A stretch of 64,000 nucleotides of DNA from Cerrena zonata (lineage: Eukaryota; Basidiomycota; Agaricomycetes; Polyporales; Cerrenaceae), in the NCBI GenBank assembly GCA_038087015.1, contig JASBNA010000033.1, forward strand, positions 310,001-374,000, read 5' to 3'. Numbering within the stretch: the stretch's first letter is position 1; the number at the start of each line of letters is the position of its first letter. A model generated the notes under the pieces. It had not been told where the DNA came from. It did no database searches and saw nothing but the letters and a program-made list of their open reading frames with translations. Shown here in pieces: positions 9,893 to 19,856 of this stretch. The position numbers were made by a program, and so were the translations under genes.

Positions 9893-11636
9893 CTAGTCAA
9901 ACACCCTTTCGGGCTTAATACGGTTTTGGAATTCCCACGGTAATAACTTGGGGGCTTCGCTGATATCTTCGGCATCAAGGACGGCGTCGTCTTGTTCTTC
10001 TTCTTCTGGGACAAGGACATCTTCTGCCAAACCCAACTTCATTAGCTTTTCGTTGACTTTGTTGAAGCTAATTGCATCGTTGCTCAAGTTTTCCACTGGA
10101 TCCATTTTGGGGTCATCGTCTTCCATCACTTTACGTGGTTCAGGTTTTTGTAGAGGCATTAACAAGTGAGTGGGATGTAATCCGAATCATGAGCGAAAAC
10201 TCGCTCTGGCTGCTGGTCTTTATGGTAGCCAAACTCTTGACCGATATGGGAATTTTCGGCTGCTAGATCTTTGGAGATTTCCTGGATTTTTTCTGGGGAT
10301 ACCGGGGACCCTTGGTAATCGAATGATTTCATTTTTCTGTTGTTCTTGATTACCATTATCCCAGGCATTAACAGATTGGTTTGAAATCTTCAATGAACGG
10401 CGGGTCTTTCAGAGTTTCGGATTTCGGTGGGGGTTCTTTGGCAGGGTCCCAAGTGGAATCTGCACTTTGAGAAATGCCTGGAATATGTTGATAATATTTA
10501 GGGTCACATAAATCAGCAGGCTTAGAAACATCCATTTCTTGGTGAGTGGTTGCAACTTGTTCGATTTCTTCTAAAACGTCATCAATTTGTTCATCGAATT
10601 CAGTAGGAGAATCTTGGGAAAAAATATAGTTTCCTTGGTCAAATATGACACTGTCGATGCTTTTACCATTGAATTTTTCATCCCAAATCTGCCACCAATT
10701 GGTGAAAATACCTTCTTTTGATGATGAGGTCCAAGGTTTAAAGGGACCAATGAAATGAACTAGCTTCACTTGAGTATCTGGACCATCATAATAATTGAAT
10801 GCAGCAGAATGGTATCTATTCAAAGTCTCATTAGTTGAGTCCAATTGAGATTGATGATCAAAATTTGTTTGTTCATCATTTACCTTATTTTCAATTGGAT
10901 TAGCAAAGTACTTATACGCTGGGAGATATTCATACTGGGCAGAAGGGGTGGTATTATATAAGAACGGCAATTGAACCCAGTTGGAACTTTTGGTTGTGTT
11001 AACAAACTCTATATTATTAGTATGGGCATTTAAAAGGTCGGTTACCCAATCTGGCTGCGAATTAAAATATTGATTCAATAAACCTTGGTCTGCACCATCA
11101 AACGAGATTTCCAAACTGGCACTATTAACCAATGCAAGTAAATTATAGTAATCGACCAGATTGGGCTTCAATAAGAAAACCCCGGAATTGAAAACATCGG
11201 GGAATCCACTATCAGGCGCAGCTAAGATCTTATTTTCGGGGAAGTCAACCTTTAGCAAATTCAAAATTGATCCCTGTTCTTTAATTCTGGGAATATTTGG
11301 TAATGTGTCAACATCCAAATATAAAATCTTATCGAACTTATCATAAAGTGACCATAACTGAATCTTGGTGAATGTTTTGTCCAATTCGGGCCTACCTAAT
11401 TCGTGAGATAACTTTTCTGATAAATGAGAAGTGAAAAGCTCAACATCGATTAATTCATCATATATTTCCGATAATAAGGTTAATTGATATTCATTAAACT
11501 TATTTCTATCGATTAATAATGCTAGTGTAACTTCGTAATCAGTAATTGCAATAATTTTGCGGATTGCTAACCCTAAAACAATAGCACCAGGTAAATAATT
11601 GGTATTATATAATAGTGAGACAACAGCATTCGTCAT
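9893..11636 (-). CDS. GLG2: Glycogenin, self-glucosylating starter of glycogen synthesis (two frameshifts)
   Basis: The first frame (11636 to 10368) holds the GT8 domain: N-terminal AVVSLLYNTNYLPGAIVLG, the metal-binding DxD in YLDVDTLPN (about 102-104), FNSGVFLLKPN (about 156-166), DGADQGLLNQYF, and LVHFIGPFKPW further on. After a stop at 10368 two more frames continue the protein (to 10159, then 9893), ending LLPWEFQNRIKPERVFD. This kind of C-terminus, WE followed by a PERVF-like end, is the conserved glycogen-synthase-binding tail. Restoring one base near 10370 and one near 10160 makes a 581-residue protein, and the total length is consistent with exactly two missing bases. The exact path through the 10370 region is ambiguous. 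Glycogenin primes glycogen synthesis in the cytosol. Confidence 0.85.
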
Positions 11637-12212
11637 GGACGGTATAACTTTGGTTAAAAGAGAACAGGAGACGAATTACTGGGAAACTATAACCCCAGTA
11701 TACTTTTAGATAATAAGTATGCTACTAAAGATAATAATATTATAAGGGGCAGATTTTACATTATTTAAATAATTAAATTGCCCCGAGAAGTGTTTATTTT
11801 TGGCCCCGAAATTAACCATTTCGAATATCTGAGACAACATGGACAATCATTTGTGGGGGAACTCCCGCTGTTGGGCAAACATTTACTACTCGACTTGATG
11901 GGTGGATGTTCCCACTCGAATAGACTGAATAGACTGAATAGACTGAATAGACTGAACGGTTCTATAGTAATGTCCTTTATTAAGGGATACAGATGGGTGC
12001 TTTCTTTTTTTTTTTTGCGGTCTATATAAAAGATCGGGGTATGAGGAAGTCTATTTCTACAATACAACATGGGTACCTTATAGATTTTTATGACATTAAA
12101 TTAGATATACACACATATAACGTTTTCAATAAAAGGAAACACATTATCAAGTTAATGATTTGATATTAGTATTATTTTATAAATTAGAGGGAAATGCACG
12201 TTATATCATAAC
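11637..12212. other. Intergenic between glycogenin and RPS21
   Basis: 576 bp holding the glycogenin promoter and the RPS21 terminator. It contains a 9-bp tandem repeat (listed separately) and a TATATAAAAG-like box near 12024. An 83-codon open frame here encodes a low-complexity peptide created by the repeat and is not supported as a gene. Confidence 0.5.
11918..11953. repeat. Tandem repeat (GAATAGACT)x4
   Basis: Four exact 9-bp copies in the glycogenin upstream region. They are probably a variable-number repeat; no function is visible. Confidence 0.9.
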
Positions 12213-12772
12213 TTAACGGGAGTAAGACCAGACGTTCTTTAATAAACCATCTTGTTGGGCTAATCTGTTTAAAGAATCGTCAGCTTCACCTCTACCTCTG
12301 ATGTGACCAGCTAAAGCGTAAGTGGTGTTAGAACCAGCAATAGCTCTACCTTCTTCGTCAACATTGGCAATGTTGATTTGAACAGAAGCATGATCTTTAG
12401 CTTTGATGATTCTGTTGGTGGCAGAACATTTTCTTGGGACGTATAATTCGACCTATTGATATTGTTAGTATACAGTTATATTGAAATGGGTCTTCCTAAT
12501 CTAAATACATGGACTAATATAAGTATATGGATTAAATCGGCTGCATCTATTCTTTTGAATGACAAGGAAATGTCTCAATACTCAGCATTTGGTAATCTTT
12601 CATTAACGTCTTCCACTAATACTCTTCGACTCAATACGACGTTTCTTCAGTCTCTGCTAGTATCTCCGGTGGGTTCATCCCATATTAGATCATTACTTCA
12701 TGTATTTAGTGAGGCCCCAAAAACTGTCATGACGGAACTATTACATACTAATTGACCTTTATCGTTTTCCAT
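12213..12772 (-). CDS. RPS21: Ribosomal protein eS21 (Rps21), two exons
   Basis: Exon 1 is 12749-12772 (MENDKGQL) and exon 2 is 12213-12452 (from [14 protein letters not shown] to the C-terminal NVWSYSR). Together they give 87 residues, exactly the yeast Rps21 length. The 296-bp intron begins GTATGT, ends AG, and has a perfect TACTAAC. Rps21 is a small-subunit protein needed for 40S maturation. The gene is too short and too split to show as a long open frame. The promoter between 12772 and TRM2 carries Tbf1- and Cbf1-type sites, matching the known ribosomal-protein promoter logic of Candida. Confidence is very high. Confidence 0.96.
12453..12748 (-). other. RPS21 intron
   Basis: 296 bp. The donor is GTATGT at 12748, the branch point TACTAAC on the minus strand at 12470-12464, and the acceptor AG at 12454-12453, so the branch point sits close to the acceptor. 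A 99-codon frame on the opposite strand is chance. I looked for an intronic snoRNA; isolated CTGA and GATGA-like words occur but form no convincing box C/D pair. Confidence 0.93.
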
Positions 12773-12943
12773 TTTGGCTGATGTTTAATATGTGATAATG
12801 AACAAACAAAATACTACTATATTTCAACTAATAGTTTTTTTTTCCTTAACGAAGTCCATCAACAAAAATTTTCACAAACTGCGTACAACTCGCACTGTAT
12901 TTTTTTTTTGGCTGTTGAAATATTTTTGGTAGTCGCACTGGTG

Positions 12944-12969
12944 TTAGGGCTTGTGCCCTTCATCACGTG
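12944..12969. promoter_or_regulatory. Tbf1-like (TTAGGGCTT) and Cbf1 (CACGTG) sites of RPS21
   Basis: TTAGGGCTT at 12944-12952 is the reverse of AAGCCCTAA, a Tbf1-type core. CACGTG at 12964-12969 is the Cbf1 core. They lie 170-195 bp upstream of the RPS21 ATG, only 12 bp apart. Paired Tbf1 and Cbf1 sites are the reported hallmark of ribosomal-protein promoters in C. albicans, where they take the place of Rap1. Confidence 0.75.
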
Positions 12970-13052
12970 CCGTGTTTTTTCTTCCAATAGTTGCAAAATA
13001 TATATATACATGCACAAAATAAACGAATACATTCTATTAAATAATATACTTA

Positions 13053-14765
13053 CTACTTCAATGCTAAGACTGCAACACTTTCAACGTGGTGAGTCTGCGG
13101 GAAAAAATCAAATCCCTTGATGCTTTCAACGTAATAGTCTTTACCGTTAGCGGTCTTATTGATGAACCAGTCGACATCTCTTGCTTGAGAATGAACATTA
13201 CAACTAATGTAGACGATTTTTGCAGGATGATAATCACTTAATTGATTTAAGAATACATCGTCACAACCTTTTCTTGGAGGATCCAAGATGACTGAGGTTC
13301 TATTTGAAGGAGTATCAATGCTTCCAAAGATTTTTTCTGCTTTACCAACGATAAAAGTAGCATTTTCAATATTATTTGTTTTAGCATTACGTTCAGCAAA
13401 TTTCACCGAATCAGCACTGACCTCTACACCGATAACTCTAGAGACATTTTTGGAACAGGTGATTGAAAATAAACCAGAACCACAATAAGCATCAACCAAA
13501 TAATTTGGTTCATTCGGTAATGAATTTGGAATTGATAAATTATTCTTAACATAGTTAGTAACTGCAGGTAAAATCGAATTATTGTTTTGGAAAAATTCAC
13601 CAGCGGAGAATTCAAAAGTAAATCCATTAATGTATTCAGTAACAATCTGTCTTGGATCAGTTACACAAGTTTTAATCAATTTTTCATGCTTGGAATCATC
13701 ATTTTCTATATTAATTTCAATTTTAGAAATTTCTTGAGTTTCTTGATTGACTGAACCTGGATGTTTTGATTCATCAAATGTTTCTTCTTTAGTTAAAGTA
13801 GTAGTATCTTCTCTTAATAATATTGTAGCACCTTTTTTATAATTTTTAAATTCCTTATGAAATTTAGTACGTTCATTTTTCATACCCTGATTAATAATCG
13901 AAGTACCAATTGAGCATTCTTCAATATCAAGAACAGAAAAATCTCCACCTTGAGCTTGTGGTCTCCAAGCTGGCTTACCTTTTGCACCAAACCCTAAACT
14001 AGGAGGGGTTGTTAATACTGGTTTAGAATAAGGTAAATTGAAATGAGGAGTTAATTTGGTTCTATAAGTAAATTGTAAAGGACTTGGTTCAGTTGAACTT
14101 ATAGAAGGTAATTGATCATTCTTGGATAATATTGGGGCTAAATATTTATAAGCATTTTCAATGGTTTGTTTTTTGAAAATTAATTGTTGATTATAATCAA
14201 CATTTTGATATTGACAACCAGAACATTTACCGAAATAACGACAATTAATTAAAGAATCGTTTCTATTAGGACTAGATTCAATTACTTCTAATAAATCAGT
14301 CTCAACGTATAATGGATGAGATTTGAACACCCTTATTTTAACTATATCTCCTGGTAATCCAAATGGAACAAGAGCAATCTGTTTACCATTTTCTTTGATT
14401 GGATGATTAATTAATGTTAAACCATCACCATTTGAACTTAATCTTAATATTTTGGCATTTTCTACAATTCGATGGTGTTTATTGAAAGATTCAGAATCAT
14501 TTAAAATTGAACTCATGTCATTGGATATAGATTCTTCTTCTAGACCATGTTGTTGTAGTAATTCTTTGATTTCATATTGAAGTACCCCCATAGGAGATGT
14601 TGGATCAACTTCTTTAGCTTTATATTTTCTTTTATGTATTTTAGGTTGTTTCTTCTTCTGTTTACCTTGATCTAAATTAGGTTTTTTCGTTTCATTTTCT
14701 TCTCGACCTGGCGATACTGATCTTTTCTTACCTTCCAAGGGTTCGGTTGCTGCTGCAGGGGCCAT
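13053..14765 (-). CDS. TRM2: tRNA (uracil-5-)-methyltransferase Trm2
   Basis: 570 residues. A Lys-rich N-terminus (1-60) is followed by a segment ending VFKSHPLYVETDLLEV that suggests a TRAM-type RNA-binding domain. CRYFGKCSGCQYQ (about 177-189) is a Cys cluster like the Fe-S motif of TrmA/RlmD enzymes. The class I methyltransferase domain has the SAM loop DAYCGSGLFSITCSK, the segment VILDPPRKGCDD and the catalytic Cys in YISCN. The enzyme makes m5U54 in the T-loop of tRNAs using SAM; in Saccharomyces the protein also has nuclease activity linked to repair. Two GATGAG (PAC-like) words and two Rap1-like sites lie upstream, fitting co-regulation with translation genes. The frame is intact. Confidence 0.95.
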   Translation of the reverse strand: MAPAAATEPLEGKKRSVSPGREENETKKPNLDQGKQKKKQPKIHKRKYKAKEVDPTSPMGVLQYEIKELLQQHGLEEESISNDMSSILNDSESFNKHHRIVENAKILRLSSNGDGLTLINHPIKENGKQIALVPFGLPGDIVKIRVFKSHPLYVETDLLEVIESSPNRNDSLINCRYFGKCSGCQYQNVDYNQQLIFKKQTIENAYKYLAPILSKNDQLPSISSTEPSPLQFTYRTKLTPHFNLPYSKPVLTTPPSLGFGAKGKPAWRPQAQGGDFSVLDIEECSIGTSIINQGMKNERTKFHKEFKNYKKGATILLREDTTTLTKEETFDESKHPGSVNQETQEISKIEINIENDDSKHEKLIKTCVTDPRQIVTEYINGFTFEFSAGEFFQNNNSILPAVTNYVKNNLSIPNSLPNEPNYLVDAYCGSGLFSITCSKNVSRVIGVEVSADSVKFAERNAKTNNIENATFIVGKAEKIFGSIDTPSNRTSVILDPPRKGCDDVFLNQLSDYHPAKIVYISCNVHSQARDVDWFINKTANGKDYYVESIKGFDFFPQTHHVESVAVLALK

Positions 14766-14802
14766 GTTATCAACGTATATGATTTAAATATGGAGCTTTG
14801 AA

Positions 14803-14950
14803 GATGAGATGCACAATTTTTTTTTCTATTATCAGATGAGCTCGTAAGCAAACTCGCGGGTGATCTGATTGGACGGCTACACCCGTACACCATTGTCGGG
14901 CATTTCATTTTCTACGCTCTTTTTCTTTTTTTGGAAAAACCACCCGTACC
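14803..14950 (-). promoter_or_regulatory. TRM2 promoter: PAC-like and two Rap1-like sites
   Basis: GATGAG words occur at 14803-14808 and 14835-14840. ACACCCGTACACC lies at 14879-14891 and a second core CACCCGTACC at 14941-14950. The first Rap1-like site is about 115 bp from the ATG at 14765. This is the best-matching pair of such sites in the window. Confidence 0.5.
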
Positions 14951-15101
14951 TTTTTTTCTTCTTATGATTTAGTGCACCTCGCCAATACCGTTTGCAACCA
15001 GTTACTTACACAATATGTTTCGCTTCTACGCCTAAAATTAAACAATTGACAATTGGATAAGATAGTCAATTCTCATAATGGGTTTTATACTGGGTACATA
15101 A

Positions 15102-15194
15102 GGTTGTCCACAAAGTCAACAGGACCCCATGCAACCGTTTAATTGCTTGAAAAATCGCCAATCCTTGACGATCGGTCGTAGAACCGATGTTGGC
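15102..15194. other. Two neighbouring inverted repeats (possible structured RNA)
   Basis: Hairpin 1 pairs GGTTG (15102-15106) with CAACC (15132-15136) and TCC (15107-15109) with GGA (15122-15124). Hairpin 2 pairs GCCAA (15157-15161) with TTGGC (15190-15194) and ATCGGT (15171-15176) with ACCGAT (15183-15188), leaving a 6-base loop. An ACA follows at 15208. The two-hairpin layout recalls H/ACA snoRNAs, but no H box was found and the internal loops are lopsided. The pairings are real in the sequence; an RNA gene is only a possibility. Confidence 0.35.
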
Positions 15195-15210
15195 CTTGCG
15201 TCATGGTACA

Positions 15211-16026
15211 GTTTAACCTTTTAATCTAAAAGAAAAAGAAAAATCTTCCCCTGTTGAACAATAAAACGGGGAGGTTTAGTCTTGTTTTTTGTTCTTTATT
15301 TTCTTCTTTCCTATTAATTTTTTTTTGTTTTCGTTTTTTATTTTTTTCCTATTCATTATTTTGTTTTTATTATTTTCTTTTGTATTATTTTTCTTTTTGT
15401 TATTAATTTTTTTCTTAGTAATTTATTGCTTATTATTTTCTTTTCTTTTTTTCATTTAATATTTTCATATTTTATTTTCATAATTTTTTGTCGTTATTTC
15501 CTCTATTTGGTTTTCGTTATTTTTTCTCAAAGCAGCACAGAGTTAATTGCCGATCGGCTCGATACCTCGCACAAAGTGCGATAGAACAGCACCGAAATAA
15601 GGAGTTAGAATAACCGACATCTAAATGATAAAGGGTCAGCCTGTGTAATGAACGAAACTGCACGTCTTAGTACAATAATCTTCATGTAATTAATCCAATT
15701 TACCTTATTCCCAATTGACCCAACTGGTGGAAAGGGAAACAGAGAAATAACAGATGTATGTCTGTGCATATGCGTTCCAGCTGAAAGTACGATTGACTAT
15801 CCTACAGACATCTAACTAAATTTGCAATCTATTGTAAAGTTAGTAATACACGTTAAAAGAATAATTTTTGAAAAGAATTGAAAATAAAAGGAAGGAAAAA
15901 ATATTGGGAAAAGAACAAAAACCAAAAACAAAATAAAAAAAAAAAAAAGAACACAACACAACAATATTTGCTTTTTATATTGCGGCGAGTGGTAATATTT
16001 TTACCTGGTACTATTCGTAAACGTCA
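15211..16026. other. Intergenic, T-rich region between TRM2 and the Hot1-like gene
   Basis: A very T-rich stretch (about 15290-15530) is flanked by short inverted repeats: TCCCC-TGTT against AACGGGGA around 15247-15271, and TCGCAC-AAA-GTGCGA at 15567-15581. It is the far upstream region of TRM2 and the 3' flank of the Hot1-like gene. No coding potential was seen. Confidence 0.4.
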
Positions 16027-17781
16027 TTAATTAGTGTACTTAGAGGGGATATTTGAATATAACCATTGTAGAGGTCTTTTTTTTATATGATCAAAATAAG
16101 TATAAGTTCTTAATTGCTCTAATTCTTCAACAATTGCATCTTCATCATAACCTTTATTTTTACCAATTTGAATTGCTTCATATATTTTTTTCCTTCTTAG
16201 AAAAGTACGTGATTCAGTTTCATTTCTCCATTTCGTATTATATTTTTCTTCTAATAATTTTAATGGTGGTTTATCATTAAGACCATATTCGTATTCTTGC
16301 CAAATTTCATGAACTGTTTTAAGTGACTTTTCTAATTTATATTGGGGAACGTTATTAGATTTTTTATTTGGAATTAATCCTGAATGAATTGAAATTATTC
16401 CTTCTTTATTGATGGGTGATTTATTACCTCCGCCTCCACCACTCGTACCAATTTTTGTTTTAATTGATGGCGATAATGTGTCTGGAGTATTACTTGTTGG
16501 TGTAGTATTTGAATTTGGTTTAGAGTTTTTGCGACGTTTTTTGGCAGATTCTTCCAGTAGTGATTCGTATTTTCTTATATCATGATGATGGATACTTGAT
16601 TCAAGTGATGTAGGATTATTTAATTGTTCTATTGCATCGTCATTTCCATGCTCGAAATTATTTAACTGATAGATATTACCTTCATTATTTTTATTCCCAT
16701 CAGGAGTATTGGTATTATTTGTATTAGGGCTAACTGAATGATCGCTATGATTTGAATTAGTATTTTCGTTATTCCCACTATTAGTTGATGTTGCTGTTGA
16801 TTTACCTGAAGGGTTATTGCCTCCATTAGAATTCGTTCCTGGAGGATTATTCGTACTTAATAGATTAGACAGTGCTAGGGATAGTATGTAAGGATTAGAA
16901 TTATTAATTGGAATGCTTTGGCTCTTTTGATTTGGTTTCATTCGAGTCATTTTTTTATTAGATAGATTAGTGGCTCCTGCTGAAATGACTAAATCTTGTT
17001 GTAGTTGTTGAGGAGGCGCGGGTGTTGATTGTGCTAATGTAGTTGGTTGGGATTGATGACGAATTTGATGGGCTTGTGGGTGTGCTTGAGGATGGGCCTG
17101 TGGGGCCTGTGGGTGTGCTTGAGGATGGGCCTGTGGGTGTGCTTGAGGATGGGCTTGTGGATGAGTTTGTGGATTTGTTTGATACGGTATTGAAGTCAGT
17201 TCATTTAAAGGAATCATTCTGCTAAAAGAAGCACTTCTCTCCAAGGGGAAAGTATTAAAGTCAAAAGTAAAACGATTCGACATAAAGGGAGATGAAGGGG
17301 CAGAATTTGGTTGTGGAGCAGGTGATTTGATATTAAAATGTCTTGACCATGGTTTATTAAATTCTTGAAAATGGGATGATGAATTTGCTTGATTATTTGT
17401 ATTTGAAGTATCTCCAACAACGTTATTTACAACATCAACAACATCTTCTCCTTCATCTTCTTCATCTTCTTCAAGTACATCGACATCTCCTAAATTAGTT
17501 AACCCATTAACTTCTTTAGTTAGATTAGTCATATGTTTATTAAAGATTTCAAATAGTCTAGAGCTAGTAATTAAAGCATCTTTACTAACTGAAGATCCTG
17601 TTGTTGTTTTATTAACGACTTGATCTAATTTATTTGATAAATCAATTAATTTTTCATTAATTGCTTGGACATTTGATTCAAATTTTGAATCAATATAATC
17701 AATTCTTTTATTAACATAATTGCTTATATGATTAAGCTGATTGATAATACCGTCTTCCGGTAGATTTGGTATATTTGACAT
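16027..17781 (-). CDS. Gcr1/Msn1/Hot1-type transcription factor
   Basis: 584 residues. The first 100 residues are predicted helical and coiled (INQLNHISNYVNKRIDYIDSKF onward), followed by a Glu/Asp cluster (about 105-120). The middle is low complexity: a run of HPQA repeats (about 206-235), then long Asn/Ser/Thr-rich stretches. The C-terminal 80 residues form a GCR1_C DNA-binding domain (VHEIWQEYEYGLN, PPLKLLEEKYNTKWR, RRKKIYEAI, and a final WLYSNIPSKY). Saccharomyces relatives are Gcr1 (glycolysis), Msn1 and Hot1 (osmostress). Domain order and my memory of the C. albicans neighbourhood favour a Hot1-type factor, but paralogue choice is uncertain. The 2-kb upstream region suggests complex regulation. 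Confidence 0.75.
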   Translation of the reverse strand: MSNIPNLPEDGIINQLNHISNYVNKRIDYIDSKFESNVQAINEKLIDLSNKLDQVVNKTTTGSSVSKDALITSSRLFEIFNKHMTNLTKEVNGLTNLGDVDVLEEDEEDEGEDVVDVVNNVVGDTSNTNNQANSSSHFQEFNKPWSRHFNIKSPAPQPNSAPSSPFMSNRFTFDFNTFPLERSASFSRMIPLNELTSIPYQTNPQTHPQAHPQAHPQAHPQAHPQAPQAHPQAHPQAHQIRHQSQPTTLAQSTPAPPQQLQQDLVISAGATNLSNKKMTRMKPNQKSQSIPINNSNPYILSLALSNLLSTNNPPGTNSNGGNNPSGKSTATSTNSGNNENTNSNHSDHSVSPNTNNTNTPDGNKNNEGNIYQLNNFEHGNDDAIEQLNNPTSLESSIHHHDIRKYESLLEESAKKRRKNSKPNSNTTPTSNTPDTLSPSIKTKIGTSGGGGGNKSPINKEGIISIHSGLIPNKKSNNVPQYKLEKSLKTVHEIWQEYEYGLNDKPPLKLLEEKYNTKWRNETESRTFLRRKKIYEAIQIGKNKGYDEDAIVEELEQLRTYTYFDHIKKRPLQWLYSNIPSKYTN

Positions 17782-19856
17782 TACTTTTTTCGATTATTTC
17801 TTCTTCTTTTTACCTTTTTTGTCTCAATTTAATTGGTTTTTTAACTGGACTTTCAATTGGTACCATTAAGAACTTGCAATTACTAAATTCAATACTTTTC
17901 GATTTTGGAGAAGTCATTAAAAGGAGGAATCAAGGTCAAAACAACCAAAGAAAAAAGAAAAAAATATCTAAAGAGAAAAGAAAAAAAAAATCAAAAAAAA
18001 AACAAAATTAAATAAAAAAATGTAACAAGAAAATAACGAAACGGAAACTGGTTATTCGTGAACGTTTGGAAGTCAATTTGAAAATAAAAACACCCACACC
18101 GTGAATTCGAGTAGTTGAGTGTATTACTTATCAACTTTCACAAATTCAATTAACTTTGATCCACCTAATCAGTCAACCAAGAACAACTTGAAAAGAACAA
18201 AAAATCAATAAAAGGACAAAAAAGAGAAGCACAGCTTTTCAAAAAAAAAATAAAATTGAAATTAAAAAAATAAAATTAAAAACGAAAAAAAAATAATACC
18301 GATAGTAATTAATTTTTGTCTGAGAATTTAATCGATGTTGTCGATGTCAATGTGTCAAATGAAAGACAAAAAAAAAAAAAAGACAAAAGACAAAGCGTAG
18401 TAAGACAAAGAATAGTAAGACAAAACCTGAAAGCCAAACGGGTTCTTTCAAATAGAAGCGGCAGCAGCAGCAGCAGCAGCACTTGTTAACAAGAGTAACG
18501 GACCAATGATCAAACCAGCTAAGCCTTATCAACAAGGGTGGGTTTCCTGGATATACTTGACCCTAGACAAATATTGAACCCTTCAATTATAGAAGAATCT
18601 AAAAAAAAAAGTGTAGAGAAAGGAAAAAAAAACCTAAGATCAATTAAAAAAAATGTGATCCACGCGGAATTTTTTTAACTAAAAAAAACAATCAAAATAG
18701 GAAGAAAAAAAAATGATTAGCAACAACAGCAAATGCTGGGGGATTCTGTCGGAGAGATCTCTTATATTGCAATGCTTATGAAAAGAAGATTGATTAAAAT
18801 TACCAGGAAATACTGCAGTTTAAATAAGTCTACCGAAAAAAGAAAGTACTACCAAAAGGACCAAAAAATTACCCCAAAAAATATAGAAAGACAATAAAAT
18901 CAAAAAAAATAAAGAGAATTTGAGTTTTAAGAAATGGCAAAGATCGGAAAAAAAAAAAAAAAAAAAAAAGAAAAAAAGAAAAAGAAGAAGAAGAGTCAAT
19001 ATTTGTATACACAACGAAGTTACTGAAACAAAGAAATGGCCCCGATGACCAAATCCATCACGTATACTTGGTGGTGACCTAATAAAAGCGTCGATAGTGA
19101 TATCAAACTGCAGTGACAACGAGTAAATGTCTGCAAAAACAGTAGTTATTGACTCTGTTGACCAGCCAAGTCTACTTTTCCTTCTAATTTAGCTTAACAA
19201 TGTATACTAACAATAGAACACAATTGACATAAACGAGATTAACTCTTTTTGGAGGCTTGTATTTTCAATTTTGTTTCAGTTTGACTATTTTACGCACCAT
19301 ACTTGTTTAAAGTAACAGTTTTTGCAACAGAATTTCATATCGATGCTCATGTATTATAACTTATGCTTTTGCTAGCTGCTCGAAATGCTTTCCTTGAGCC
19401 GTATTTTCCACTCTTTTCAACCAAAAAGTCTTACATAAGCTTCCGTGCGTAACAATGTTTGTTAAGTCAACATCATGGACTTGTTAACATCACTTTAGCA
19501 ATGAATGAGCAAAGCATCAGCGCATCCTGTGGGCAGTCTCCCTCTAGATTAGCTTCTGGTCTGACGTGTTCATGGATTTACTCATACGCGCAATGAAGTG
19601 CTCTCTCTGCTTTACAAAATAGTGATGTAATTATTAAAACATATGTGAGAAGGAATATATAAGATGGTGTATGGGTGTATTGCTGCCATTTGTCTTCTTT
19701 TTTTTTTTCTTTTGTTCGCTTTTTCGTTGTTTCTTTTTGTGGGGAGGAGATGAGGGTTCCATACATCGAACTACGCATGGAATCAAGAACCGAGTCCCAA
19801 ATTGTAAGTGACAATGTCAAACCCGCAATAGGCAGCTGTGGATACGCCAGCGTAGA
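17782..19856. other. 2.1-kb noncoding region upstream of the Hot1-like gene
   Basis: No supported gene. It is rich in A-runs, notably A20-plus near 18949-18969. A (GCA)x7 microsatellite lies at 18461-18481. It probably holds a long promoter and 5' leader of the leftward transcription factor, as is common for Candida regulators, plus the 3' flank of LCB3. Short open frames here are low-complexity and unconvincing. Confidence 0.55.
18461..18481. repeat. (GCA)x7 microsatellite
   Basis: Seven GCA triplets in noncoding DNA upstream of the Hot1-like gene. Confidence 0.9.

Noticed and set aside
12453..12748. Intronic box C/D snoRNA in RPS21
   Set aside because: GATGA and CTGA words occur but without terminal stem or paired C'/D' boxes.
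12456..12755. 99-codon open frame on the plus strand
   Set aside because: It lies antisense in the RPS21 intron and exon 1; composition is unlike a real gene.
18820..19119. Phe-rich reverse frame in the Hot1-like upstream region
   Set aside because: Created by a long A-run; no start context or domain.
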